A stretch of DNA of 32,046 nucleotides from Flavobacteriales bacterium. Its GTDB lineage: Bacteria > Bacteroidota > Bacteroidia > Flavobacteriales_E > Vicingaceae. Below, in pieces: positions 15,589-25,234 of this stretch. Positions within the stretch are counted from its first letter, which is position 1. Each line of letters opens with the position of its first letter. A model generated the notes under the pieces. The model saw only the letters and a program-made list of their open reading frames with translations. It had not been told where the DNA came from and ran no database searches. The position numbers and the translations under genes are program-made. Location: positions 1-32,046 of the forward strand of contig JAJCYO010000077.1 in the NCBI GenBank assembly GCA_029262875.1, in the 5' to 3' direction.

Positions 15589-18500
15589 CACAAATTAATT
15601 CGTTTCCTAAATGCAGCATTAGGAACCTTACCGTCCTTATCTTCTGCATACTTTTTATTAATGCCTTTGACAAAGTACATTGCTATCTTCCCTTTATTTT
15701 TCGCTTCAACATCTCCTCTATGCTCGCAATCAAAATAATCCTTTATTACTTTATAAGTTACTTCTGATACGTTTACCATTCCCGCTTGACCACTACTCTC
15801 CAAACGAGCGGCAGTATTTACCGTATCGCCCCAAACATCATAGGCAAACTTTTTCTTCCCCACTACTCCTGCTATCAAATCACCAGTATGAATTCCTATC
15901 CTTAACTCAAAATAAGGCAAGTTGTTTTTCTTTCTATCAGCAATATGTGCTTCCATAAATTGAGCTATTTCCAATCCTGCTAAAGTGATCAATATAGGGT
16001 TATTAGAATCTTCTACTGGAATACCAGAAGCACACATATAAGCATCTCCAATGGTTTTAATTTTCTCTACATGATATTTCTCAACAATGTCGTCAAAATG
16101 AGAGAAACAATAGTCAATTTCTTTAACCAAATCAGCAGAGGTCAATTTTTCAGCTAAGAAAGTGAACCCTTTAAAATCGGTAAACATTACTGAAGCATAA
16201 TCATAATGTCTTGCTTTAGCTTTACCATGTTTTTTAAGCTCTTCTGCTGTTTCTTTAGGCAAAATATTAAGCAGCAATTCTTCTGTTTTCCCTTTCTCTT
16301 TTTTCAATTGTTTCGTTCTTACTTCAATCTTATCTTCCAGCATTTTCTGCTTTCTTTTCAGTTGTTTTTCTCTTAACCTTATAATGAACCATATAATACC
16401 AAATAGCCCAATTGCACATAATAGGTAAAACCACCACTTTTTATAATAAGGAGCATCAATAGAAAAGTTAAATGTTTTTACTGTAGTTTCCTTTCCTAAA
16501 ATGTTTTTTGCTTTGATGTGTAAAACAAAATCTCCATCTGGCAAATAAGGCAAGTCTATGTAATGGTTTTGACTCCATTCTGACCATTCACTCCTTAAGC
16601 CTTCAATGTAATACTGAAAATTAATCGCATTGGATTTCACAAAATAAGGAGCTGAAATATTAAACCTCAACGAATTGTGATCAGCATCTAATTCAAGATC
16701 TTCCATAGGAAGCAGATTCCCATCTTTTCCGACAATAAAATTTAAGTATATATCAAATATTTCATCATAATCCTTTCTGATGTTCAAGATCTTATATATT
16801 GAATTATTGTTATCAATAATCCAGATATTGCTTTTAGAATCAACATATATGTTACTAACATCATCAAATAATTCTAAAAACTCTTCTGGCAAATTGGCAT
16901 ATTGAGAACGTTCATGCCAACTCACCCACTTAGATTTATTAAACACCCAAGTGATGTCTTTTTGAGAAAAAATATACTTTGATTGTCCAGTAAAACCTTC
17001 GTTTATTTCCTTCTTATAAAGTATAGAATCCTTTTTCTCATTGTAGCTATACAAACCTGTTGAAAGGAAAAAATAAGGAATATTAAAAATACTTCTTACC
17101 AATATTCTTTCTGTAAAATCTGTTTTAAAGGTATATGGTTTAATGTTAACGGGATAGCCCGCATTATCAAACAATATATTGTAAGCTACATTCTCACACC
17201 CTACCCATAAATTACTTTTATCCAACTCTAAAATTGAATAAACATTCTCTTTGAAATCAGCTAACTTATCTTCTATAACCCATTCATTATTTCGGTTTTC
17301 TATAACAAGTAATCCTTCTGTAGTTCCAACATAGAATTTATTCGGGTTTATTTTAGATTCGTATATAAAGTTAATGTATTTGTCTGCAATTATTTGAGAA
17401 GATGCATAATCTTTAACCTGGTATAAGCCAGTATTTGCAGCAACCAATAAACTATTTTTGTAATGTAAGAGCTGTTTTGCTTTCCCTTCTATCCCTTCTA
17501 TTTTATTGTACTTATGACTAATCGATTGAAGTGCATATACTTTTTTAGATTCATACTTTGACGCTGTTTTAACAGGTTGAGTTCTTTTTGTTGTTTCTTC
17601 TTCGGGTTCTTCAATTACTTCTTGAACTTCGGGTTCCTCTTCAACCACTTCTTCAGGTTCCTCTTCCTCTATATACTTTGATTTTTTCTTTTTCTTCTTC
17701 CTTCTCTTAAAAATTTTATTCCAGACTTTTTCTTTCTTTTCTTCCTCTTCCTCAATTTTTTTGTCCTCCCCTTTTTTTAATCCAAAAAATGATTTTTTCT
17801 TTTTCTTAGGTTCTCCGCCTTCTTCTTTATCTCTTTTAACCTCATTTAATTTTACGAGTACCTCTATCTCTTCATAATTCTGAACTTCAGTCAAGTAATA
17901 AACTCCCTCGCTTGTAGAAACATAAATAGTAGAATCAACGTCTATAATTGAGGTTAAGTTCCCCTCCAATCCAGGATAGTGATTGACGTTTCGAATAGGT
18001 AACTTTAAATCTACCCTGCTCATTCCATATTCATGTAGTAACCATAACCCTTTATTTCTATCAATCCCCATAGAATATATTTCATCATCTGGTAATCCCG
18101 TTTGATAATTTAAGGTATAGGTCGTTTTTTTAGTTTCTTTATCAATCACCAGACACCCTCCAGTAACTGTAGAAATCACAAAATTAGAGGCATCAATGTT
18201 TATTCCTCCAGCTAAAATGCTTTCCTTAATGTAACCATTAGATTCATATTGGTAAGGGTGTAGTTTAGATCCACTAAATAAATACAGTGAATCTGAGCTC
18301 GTTCCAATAAGTACTTGAGATTTAGAATAATTAAAATAGAATAAGATATTGACATCAAATAATTGATCTCCACCTTTTACAGGCACCTTCAAATTCTCTT
18401 TTAACTTATGTAACCCAAGCTGACTTACGTTAACGTAAACATCTGCCTTATTGATAAAAAATCCCGTATAAGGTTCTCCAGCTTGAGCTGGCCATTGTTT

Positions 18501-18959
18501 AATTTTTTTTGTCTTTAAACTAAACCGGGTAATGTAATTAGAGCTATAAAAATAAATGTCTCCGTTTAATTCGGCAATGGATTCTATATCTCCTACGTTT
18601 CTTTTACCAGCAACCAAAGAAGCATATTTGTATACTCCATCAGCTCCCTTTATTAAAAACCCTATATTATTCTTGCATCCAACAAAAATTTGATTGGAAT
18701 TGTCATCAAAAAATAGGCTTAGTGGAGCACTTGGAGTAAGAATGGTATTCCATTTAATTCCGTCAAATGAAACAATTCCTCGTCTATTGGCAAACATCAT
18801 ATGCCCCTCTTCATCCTGAGCCATGGCCCAAGACTCATTATCAATGCTTGTTTCTCCGAATGTAAAGTTGGTAATTAAGGGAGTTCCTTCCTGACTAAAT
18901 ACACTAAGGCTCAATAAAATAGATGCAAGAATTAAGAAAAGCCTTGTCATTTTTAGCAT
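15588..18959 (-). CDS. Receptor-type adenylate cyclase with periplasmic propeller
   Basis: A 1123-residue membrane receptor. A signal peptide (about 4-22) precedes a large beta-propeller resembling the two-component regulator propeller domain, a Lys/Glu-rich low-complexity insert (about 374-471), more propeller, a Y_Y_Y-like domain ending near WSEWSQ, one membrane helix (WWFYLLCAIGLFGIIWF) and a coiled coil. A class III cyclase domain follows. Metal ligands are Asp928 (MFTDFKG) and Asp972 (IGDAYM); Lys968 and Asp1045 (VWGDTVNTAARLES) are the residues that select ATP, and Asn1048 and Arg1052 are present, so it should make cAMP. The start is the ATG at 18959 or 18950, just before the signal peptide; the earlier frame start at 19022 is unlikely. 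The HD-domain gene is coupled downstream. Confidence 0.92.
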   Translation of the reverse strand: MLKMTRLFLILASILLSLSVFSQEGTPLITNFTFGETSIDNESWAMAQDEEGHMMFANRRGIVSFDGIKWNTILTPSAPLSLFFDDNSNQIFVGCKNNIGFLIKGADGVYKYASLVAGKRNVGDIESIAELNGDIYFYSSNYITRFSLKTKKIKQWPAQAGEPYTGFFINKADVYVNVSQLGLHKLKENLKVPVKGGDQLFDVNILFYFNYSKSQVLIGTSSDSLYLFSGSKLHPYQYESNGYIKESILAGGINIDASNFVISTVTGGCLVIDKETKKTTYTLNYQTGLPDDEIYSMGIDRNKGLWLLHEYGMSRVDLKLPIRNVNHYPGLEGNLTSIIDVDSTIYVSTSEGVYYLTEVQNYEEIEVLVKLNEVKRDKEEGGEPKKKKKSFFGLKKGEDKKIEEEEEKKEKVWNKIFKRRKKKKKKSKYIEEEEPEEVVEEEPEVQEVIEEPEEETTKRTQPVKTASKYESKKVYALQSISHKYNKIEGIEGKAKQLLHYKNSLLVAANTGLYQVKDYASSQIIADKYINFIYESKINPNKFYVGTTEGLLVIENRNNEWVIEDKLADFKENVYSILELDKSNLWVGCENVAYNILFDNAGYPVNIKPYTFKTDFTERILVRSIFNIPYFFLSTGLYSYNEKKDSILYKKEINEGFTGQSKYIFSQKDITWVFNKSKWVSWHERSQYANLPEEFLELFDDVSNIYVDSKSNIWIIDNNNSIYKILNIRKDYDEIFDIYLNFIVGKDGNLLPMEDLELDADHNSLRFNISAPYFVKSNAINFQYYIEGLRSEWSEWSQNHYIDLPYLPDGDFVLHIKAKNILGKETTVKTFNFSIDAPYYKKWWFYLLCAIGLFGIIWFIIRLREKQLKRKQKMLEDKIEVRTKQLKKEKGKTEELLLNILPKETAEELKKHGKAKARHYDYASVMFTDFKGFTFLAEKLTSADLVKEIDYCFSHFDDIVEKYHVEKIKTIGDAYMCASGIPVEDSNNPILITLAGLEIAQFMEAHIADRKKNNLPYFELRIGIHTGDLIAGVVGKKKFAYDVWGDTVNTAARLESSGQAGMVNVSEVTYKVIKDYFDCEHRGDVEAKNKGKIAMYFVKGINKKYAEDKDGKVPNAAFRKRINL

Positions 18960-19016
18960 TAGATTGATTAGTTTTAGGTTAATAAATTTAACGACTAATA
19001 TATTAAAAGGTTTCCA

Positions 19017-19046
19017 TTGCAATCAATTATTAGATTATTAATTTAG
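19017..19046 (+). promoter_or_regulatory. Possible hisS promoter
   Basis: TTG (19017-19019), a 19-base spacer and TAATTTAG (19039-19046, one mismatch to TAnnTTTG) lie just before the ATG at 19064. Confidence 0.4.
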
Positions 19047-19063
19047 CGGCAGATTTTAAATAA

Positions 19064-20479
19064 ATGAGTAGCAAACCAAGTATACCAAAAGGCACAAGAG
19101 ATTTTTCTCCCATAGAGATGGCGAGAAGAAATTACATTTTTGATACCATTAAAAAGGTGTACAAAAGATATGGTTTCCAGCAGATAGAAACGCCTGCCAT
19201 GGAAAATCTTAATACTTTAATTGGAACTGGTGGTGATGAAAGTGACCAACTCATATTTAAAATCTTAAACAGTGGAGATTACCTTTCCAAAGCTGATGAA
19301 AAAGCATTAGCGGATAAGAACTCAAATGGGTTAACGAGGTCAATCGCTGAAAAAGCCCTAAGGTATGACTTAACTGTTCCTTTTGCACGTTACGTAGTGC
19401 AAAATCAAAATGACATTACTTTTCCATTCAGGAGATATCAAATACAACCTGTTTGGAGAGCAGACAGGCCACAAAAAGGTCGTTATCGAGAATTTTATCA
19501 ATGTGATGCAGATATTATTGGTTCAAATTCTTTACTCAACGAAGTAGATTTAATTAAGATTATCGATGATGTTTTTACTGAACTGTTTCGAGGAAAATTA
19601 GATTATACCGTTTCTATTAACAATAGGAAAATACTGCAAGGAATTATTGAGTCTGTTGGAGAACAAGATAAATTCGAACAAATTGTTGTAGCGATTGATA
19701 AATATGATAAGATCGGAAGTGATGGTGTAATTAAAGAGTTATACAACTTAGGGTTTGATGAGAAATCTGGAGAGAAGCTTTTACAGTTACTGGGTGTGAA
19801 AGAGGCAAGTGATAGCTTTAAAAAACTTTCTTTTGAAGAAACTTTTAAGATTATTACTCTTCAGTTAGAGTTTTTCGAGAAGAGTATTGCAGATACTATT
19901 AACGGTCAAAAAGGAATTGAAGAATTAGAGTTTGTCTTTGAGAAACTAAAAAGCTTAGGAATAAGAACAGCTAACATCAAATTTGACCCAACATTAGCTC
20001 GTGGCTTAGGGTATTACACTGGAACCATAATAGAAGTGAAAGTAGATAATTTTCCAAGTATTTGTGGTGGAGGCAGGTATGATGATTTAACCGGTAAGTT
20101 TGGGTTAAAAGATGTATCTGGTGTTGGTATTTCTTTTGGAGCTGATCGTATATACGATGTGTTGTTAGATAATAATTTATACCCTGAATTTAAATGAGAT
20201 TCAACCGAAGTCTTATTCATCAACTTTGGTGAAAAAGAAGAAGCTTATTGTTTGCCTTTATTGTTTCAATTAAGAGATGCCGGCATCAATTCTGAAATAT
20301 ACCCTTCAGCTGCTAAAATGAAAAGACAAATGGCTTTTGCCAACAACAAAGGAATTAAATATGTTGTTTTGGTAGGAAGTGATGAAATGGAATCAGGAAA
20401 TCTCACTGTTAAAAATATGGAAACAGGAGATCAAGAAAGCCTAACAATAAAAGAATTAGTATCTTTAATAAATAAATAA
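19064..20479 (+). CDS. hisS: Histidyl-tRNA synthetase, interrupted by an in-frame TGA
   Basis: HisRS charges tRNA-His. The frame from 19064 gives the complete class II catalytic core: [13 protein letters not shown] (98-110), motif 2 with [20 protein letters not shown] (about 125-144), the histidine-binding ARGLGYYTG (312-320) and motif 3 GGGRYDDL (about 335). Codon 378 is TGA (20195-20197). The same frame then continues without a break for 93 codons ([20 protein letters not shown], then [15 protein letters not shown]), which is the normal anticodon-binding domain, and ends at TAA. Total length, 471 residues, is normal for Bacteroidota. No ATG or good restart lies directly after the TGA; the first ATG is deep in the domain. 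It may be a sequencing error, a nonsense mutation or stop readthrough. hutH follows 75 bases downstream. Confidence 0.93.
20195..20197 (+). other. In-frame TGA within hisS
   Basis: This TGA follows AAA and precedes GAT. It sits at the linker between the HisRS catalytic core and the anticodon-binding domain, a position that varies among homologues. Frame is kept on both sides, so this is a substitution rather than a frameshift. Confidence 0.9.
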
Positions 20480-20554
20480 TCGTCATTGTGAATTGATTGT
20501 CGTTTAGACAATTGATAAATTGATTCGTTCCTACAATGCAAAAACAATTAAAAT

Positions 20555-22072
20555 ATGGGAACGCATCAGATCAACAAAAACTGGTTAACGTTAGAAACTA
20601 TCAATGATATTGTTTCTAATAACAAACAACTCCAACTTTCAGAAGAAGCAACAGATTTAGTAGTCAAGTGTAGAACTTACTTAGACCACAAAATGTCTAC
20701 CAATGACAAACCTATCTATGGTATCAATACTGGGTTTGGCTCATTGTGTGACACTGAAATATCAGCAGATAATTTAGAGGATTTACAACGTAATTTGGTC
20801 ATGTCACATGCTTGTGGAATGGGTGAAGAAGTTCCTCAGGACATTGTTAAATTGATGTTGTTACTCAAAATTCAAGGGTTAAGTTATGGGCATTCAGGAG
20901 TTCAACTTGTTACCCTACAACGGTTAGTTGATTTTTATAATAACGATGTCTTCCCTGTGGTTTACCAACAAGGTTCATTAGGTGCTTCAGGAGATTTAGC
21001 TCCATTGGCCCACCTTTCCCTCCCATTATTAGGATTAGGAGAAGTCAACTACCAAGGAAAAAAGATTACAGGTGCAGCTATCAATAAACAATTTGGTTGG
21101 GATGAAATTCACTTGCAATCAAAAGAAGGATTAGCACTGTTAAACGGCACCCAATTTATGAGTGCTTATGGAATCCATGCCTTATTGAGAGCAACAAAAC
21201 TAAACACATTAGCCGATTTAATTACTGCTGTTTCTATTGATGCTTATGATGGCAGGATTTCTCCATTTAACGATTTAGTGCACAAAGTTCGTCCTCATGA
21301 TGGTCAGTTCCTAACTGCTCGAAACATCCAAAAAGCATTGGAAGGAAGTGAAATTATAGCCCAAGAAAAAGCACACGTTCAAGATCCGTATTCTTTTAGG
21401 TGTTCACCTCAAGTTCATGGTGCTAGTAGAGATGCTATAGCTCATGTTCAAAGTGTATTTGAAAAAGAAATTAATGCTGTTACAGATAACCCAACAGTTT
21501 TTCCAGATGAAGATGAGATCATTTCAGCGGGGAATTTTCATGGTCAACCTTTAGCTATATCTTTAGATTATTTAGGAATAGCCATCGCGGAATTAGGCAG
21601 TATTTCTGAGAGAAGAACGTATAAACTAATTGGTGGAGAACGAGGATTACCTGCCTTTTTAGTGGCAAACCCAGGGCTAAATAGTGGTTTAATGATTGCC
21701 CAATACGCTGCAGCATCGGTAGTCAGTCAAAACAAGCAATTAGCAACTCCTTGTTCAATAGACACCATTGACTCTTCTAATGGTCAAGAAGACCATGTAA
21801 GTATGGGGGCAAACGCTGCTACAAAAGTCTATCGAATGGTAGATAATTTAGAAAAAATACTGGGTATAGAAATACTAAATGCTGCACAAGGGTTGGAGTT
21901 TAGAAAACCATTAAACTCATCTTCTATAATTAGTGATTTCATCACTGCGTATAGAAATTCCGTTCCCTTTATTCAAAATGATATTGAAATGCATCCATTA
22001 ATTGAAAAAAGCATCCAATTTGTGAAACAGCATTCATCTAAACTATCCACCAAAGGGTTTTTTCATAAGTAG
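20555..22072 (+). CDS. hutH: Histidine ammonia-lyase
   Basis: HutH removes ammonia from L-histidine to give urocanate, the first step of histidine breakdown. The 505-residue length is normal. The self-forming MIO cofactor triad Ala144-Ser145-Gly146 lies in GSLGASGDLAPLAHL. The catalytic Tyr55 in YGINTGFGSL and the SHACGMGEE segment with Ser84-His85, typical of histidine rather than tyrosine or phenylalanine lyases, are present, as are later motifs NGTQFMSAY, QDPYSFRCSPQVHG and ATPCSIDTIDSSNGQEDHVSMG. No hutU, hutI or hutG gene is next to it, so the rest of the pathway lies elsewhere. It follows hisS by 75 bases in the same direction. The leader has three AATTGAT copies and a small inverted repeat (20496-20512) of unknown meaning. 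Confidence 0.96.
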   Translation: MGTHQINKNWLTLETINDIVSNNKQLQLSEEATDLVVKCRTYLDHKMSTNDKPIYGINTGFGSLCDTEISADNLEDLQRNLVMSHACGMGEEVPQDIVKLMLLLKIQGLSYGHSGVQLVTLQRLVDFYNNDVFPVVYQQGSLGASGDLAPLAHLSLPLLGLGEVNYQGKKITGAAINKQFGWDEIHLQSKEGLALLNGTQFMSAYGIHALLRATKLNTLADLITAVSIDAYDGRISPFNDLVHKVRPHDGQFLTARNIQKALEGSEIIAQEKAHVQDPYSFRCSPQVHGASRDAIAHVQSVFEKEINAVTDNPTVFPDEDEIISAGNFHGQPLAISLDYLGIAIAELGSISERRTYKLIGGERGLPAFLVANPGLNSGLMIAQYAAASVVSQNKQLATPCSIDTIDSSNGQEDHVSMGANAATKVYRMVDNLEKILGIEILNAAQGLEFRKPLNSSSIISDFITAYRNSVPFIQNDIEMHPLIEKSIQFVKQHSSKLSTKGFFHK

Positions 22073-22267
22073 TTCTACACTAATCAGTTAAGTAGTCCTA
22101 CCTATCTCCTTAGGAGTCTTATTCTTTATGAGTTTTTTAAGCTAAAACTAGCAACCTTTTGGGGTATTTTTACGTTTTACTATTGTTCATCACAATATTT
22201 TAACAGTTGGTCTAATATATTTTAAAAAATTGGGGCTAATTATTACCTTTAACGAAACGACTTTATT

Positions 22268-25171
22268 ATGAAAAAACTTTTACCATTTTTTATCATCATT
22301 GGATTAATATTTACTTCAAACTATACCTTCTCTCAAGCTATACGAGAAGTTTCTTTTAATAGTCGTGTAAATCAATCTCAACTAATTGTAGAAGGAAAAG
22401 TAATAAGTAAAAGGTCCTTTTGGGACGTTCAACAGCACAACATATATACGGCAAATAAAGTTGAGGTATATAAAGTATTTAAAGGTGGAAATATTTCTAC
22501 CACTGTCCTCGAAGTAATCACCCCAGGTGGTACTGTTGGGATGCATAGAGAAGAAGTTCATCCAAGTCTTGAATTGAATGTCAATGATATTGGGATATTT
22601 ATGCTGAAAAGCAACACTGTGAATACGACAAGTATTAGAGCCATTCCTTTATATGAACCTTATGCAAGTGTTCAGGGTTTTCTTAAATATGATATGGTCG
22701 ACAAACGGGCCACAAGTGTATTTGATTTATTCAATAATATAGATGTTAATTTATACAATTCTATTACCAACATTACAAGTACGTCTTATGTTGAGGTAGA
22801 ACCTTTTTCGATTAATACTAAAGGAAAGGTCATAAATAAAATGGCTCCTGTTATTTCGGGGTTTTCTCCAGGAACTGTAACTGCAGGAACTCAGACACAG
22901 TTGACCATTAATGGAAGTGGCTTTGGTGCTACGCAAGGAAGCAGCACAGTTGAATTTGCAGATGCCAATGATGGTGGAGCAGGATTTGTCGCTGCACTAA
23001 CAACAGAAACCGTTTCTTGGTCAAACACTCAAATTATAGTAGAAGTAACAACACAAGCTGGTACGGGTAATTTTCGTGTAATAAATGGAAGCGCGGGTTT
23101 AAGTCCTTCGTCACTTACTATTTCTTACAATGAAAGTAATGTTCATTTTGATCCAGGAAGTGGTACCGAAGCATACCAACCAAGGCATATAGACAGAGAT
23201 GGAAGTGGAGGGTATGTCTGGCAAATGTTTACTGGATTTGATGCCAATACAAATGCTAATGCCTCTTTTGTAAGATCATTGGAAACATGGAGATGTAGTG
23301 GAACTAGTGTTAACTGGACAATAGGGAGTACCACAACTACCAATACTATAGCTAATGATAATGTTAACGTTGTACGATTTGATATAGGAAGTGAATTACC
23401 AGTTGGTGTTTTAGGAAGATGTACCAGTAGATGGTCAGGATGTGGCTCTCCTATTAATTGGTATGTCGAAGAATTAGACATCGCTTTTGATGATGGAGCA
23501 TCTTGGGAATTTGGTCCAGCACTTCCTTCAGGAGGTGATTTTGATTTTGAGACTGTGTCTTTGCATGAGTTAGGTCATGGTCATCAGTTAGGACACGTAA
23601 TAAGTCCAGGAGCAGTAATGCATTATGCCATTGCACCAAATACAAACAATAGGGTATTAGGAGCCAATGATTTAGCAGGTGGTAATGACGTTCATTCAAG
23701 AAGTACTAGTCCAGGTGTTTGTAGCTTTAGCGCTATGACAAATTACTCCTCTTGTGGCGCAGCTCCAGTGGCAGAATTTAGTGGAACACCAACTACTTTA
23801 TGTGAAGGAAACACAGTAGCTTTCACTGATTTAAGTACAAATACTCCAACTTCTTGGAGTTGGACATTTACTGGAGGTACCCCTTCATCATCAACTTCTC
23901 AAAACCCTACTATAACATATAATACATCAGGAACTTATCAAGTTGTATTAACGGCAACAAACGCAAGTGGTAGTGATATAGAGACCAAAGTGGGATATAT
24001 TACAGTTGATCCTCTTCCTGCAGCAGCAGGAACAATTACAGGATCTTCTTCTGAATGTGAAAATGAAACAGGAGTTCCCTACTCTATCTCGGCCGTAGCG
24101 GATGCCACAAGTTATGTATGGGCAGTTCCTGTTGGAGCGATTGTAGCAACTGGACAAGGAACTACAAGTATTACCGTTGATTTTGGCACAACAAGTGGAA
24201 ATGTGACCGTTACACCAAATAACAGTTGTGGAAACGGGGGGACAGGAATTAAGGCTGTGACAATAACTAACTGTGTAACACCTCCAACAATTCGACCAGG
24301 TCATTGCGGAACAATTATGAGTCAAGTTAACCAGCAAGTTTATGCCTCTGCGGTAACTGGAGCAACTCAGTATGAATTCCAATTAATTCCACACGGCGGG
24401 GGGGGTACATTAAACTATGTTAGTTGCTGCTCTTTTAGGTTTAACTTCGCTTGGTTCTTTGGATGGAATTATAACACTACATATGATGTTAGTGTAAGAG
24501 CTTTTGTTGGAGGTACTTGGACAGCCTATGGAGCTTCATGCCCAATTACATCTCCTCCTATTCCAATTGTTCAAATTCGCCCTGGTTACTGCAACTCTAC
24601 ACTTTCATCTATACATGATGAAATAAGATCAACCACTGCATCAAATGCTACACAATATGAATTTAGATTAATACCTCAAGGCGGAGGACCTCAGATTAAT
24701 TACGTTAGTTGTTGCTCTTTTAGGCTTCGTTTTGTATGGTTCGGAGGTTGGGCCGTTAGCACCACTTATGATGTGAGCGTAAGGTCTTTTATTGATGGAT
24801 CATGGACTGCTTATGGCCCTGATTGCCCTGTAACCTCTCCACCTTCTTTAAGCGCAAGGTTTGGTATCTTCCCAGAAGATAATGTTGAGGTAGAGTCAAT
24901 TGATGAAATTCATTCCAACTTTGAAATGAAAATATACCCTAACCCTAATCAAGGTGAATTTGTATATTTAAATTTACAAGGACTAAACGGTGATGCAGGA
25001 TTAATGGTAAATGACATTTTTGGAAAAACAGTCTTGAGCCAGCAACTAAACGGTGAATATGGAAACTATAATAAAACATTAAGGTTTAATAAAAAACTTG
25101 ATCCCGGTTTCTATTTGATAACTGTGGTGTCAGGTAATCAGAAAATAACTAAAAAACTGATCGTACAATAA
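22268..25171 (+). CDS. Secreted metzincin-like metalloprotease, T9SS type A
   Basis: A 967-residue exported protein. Residues 1-23 are a signal peptide. An IPT/TIG domain covers about 194-288. The protease domain (about 290-490) has the zinc motif HELGHGHQLGH (His433, Glu434, His437, His443) and a Met-turn VMHY (Met451). The usual metzincin Gly at the eighth motif position is Gln here, a variant I know from other flavobacterial proteins. A PKD domain (about 500-582), an Ig-like region (about 583-670) and two tandem modules of about 87 residues (676-762 and 771-857), each with YVSCCSFR, follow. The last 80 residues form the T9SS type A sorting domain (KIYPNPNQGEF to the end). It is likely released or cell-surface attached and degrades external protein. 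Confidence 0.9.
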   Translation: MKKLLPFFIIIGLIFTSNYTFSQAIREVSFNSRVNQSQLIVEGKVISKRSFWDVQQHNIYTANKVEVYKVFKGGNISTTVLEVITPGGTVGMHREEVHPSLELNVNDIGIFMLKSNTVNTTSIRAIPLYEPYASVQGFLKYDMVDKRATSVFDLFNNIDVNLYNSITNITSTSYVEVEPFSINTKGKVINKMAPVISGFSPGTVTAGTQTQLTINGSGFGATQGSSTVEFADANDGGAGFVAALTTETVSWSNTQIIVEVTTQAGTGNFRVINGSAGLSPSSLTISYNESNVHFDPGSGTEAYQPRHIDRDGSGGYVWQMFTGFDANTNANASFVRSLETWRCSGTSVNWTIGSTTTTNTIANDNVNVVRFDIGSELPVGVLGRCTSRWSGCGSPINWYVEELDIAFDDGASWEFGPALPSGGDFDFETVSLHELGHGHQLGHVISPGAVMHYAIAPNTNNRVLGANDLAGGNDVHSRSTSPGVCSFSAMTNYSSCGAAPVAEFSGTPTTLCEGNTVAFTDLSTNTPTSWSWTFTGGTPSSSTSQNPTITYNTSGTYQVVLTATNASGSDIETKVGYITVDPLPAAAGTITGSSSECENETGVPYSISAVADATSYVWAVPVGAIVATGQGTTSITVDFGTTSGNVTVTPNNSCGNGGTGIKAVTITNCVTPPTIRPGHCGTIMSQVNQQVYASAVTGATQYEFQLIPHGGGGTLNYVSCCSFRFNFAWFFGWNYNTTYDVSVRAFVGGTWTAYGASCPITSPPIPIVQIRPGYCNSTLSSIHDEIRSTTASNATQYEFRLIPQGGGPQINYVSCCSFRLRFVWFGGWAVSTTYDVSVRSFIDGSWTAYGPDCPVTSPPSLSARFGIFPEDNVEVESIDEIHSNFEMKIYPNPNQGEFVYLNLQGLNGDAGLMVNDIFGKTVLSQQLNGEYGNYNKTLRFNKKLDPGFYLITVVSGNQKITKKLIVQ
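24293..24838 (+). repeat. Tandem coding repeat, two modules of about 261 bases
   Basis: Two in-frame units (24293-24553 and 24578-24838) start 285 bases apart and encode modules beginning RPGHC and RPGYC and ending in SCPITSP and DCPVTSP. Both share the rare double cysteine in NYVSCCSFR and the stretch TTYDVSVR. Confidence 0.85.
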
Positions 25172-25193
25172 CATAAATAAATTATTACATTTA

Positions 25194-25225
25194 ATCCCGT
25201 ATTTGAATTCAAATACGGGATTTTT
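25194..25225 (+). terminator. Strong Rho-independent terminator
   Basis: ATCCCGTATTTG and CAAATACGGGAT form a perfect 12-bp stem with loop AATT, followed by Ts. It ends only nine bases before the ATG of the next gene. Confidence 0.93.
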
Positions 25226-25234
25226 ATTTACGAT

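Noticed and set aside
20195-20254. A frameshift or separate C-terminal gene as the explanation of the hisS break
   Set aside because: The frame is the same before and after the TGA, and there is no ATG near the start of the second part; only a TTG inside conserved sequence is available.
22106-22116. CTCC-TTA-GGAG as a terminator of hutH
   Set aside because: The stem is only four base pairs and the following Ts are interrupted.
23948-24382. A 144-codon Cys-rich frame opposite the metzincin gene
   Set aside because: It is the antisense shadow of a Thr/Ser/Gly-rich coding sequence and has no independent support.
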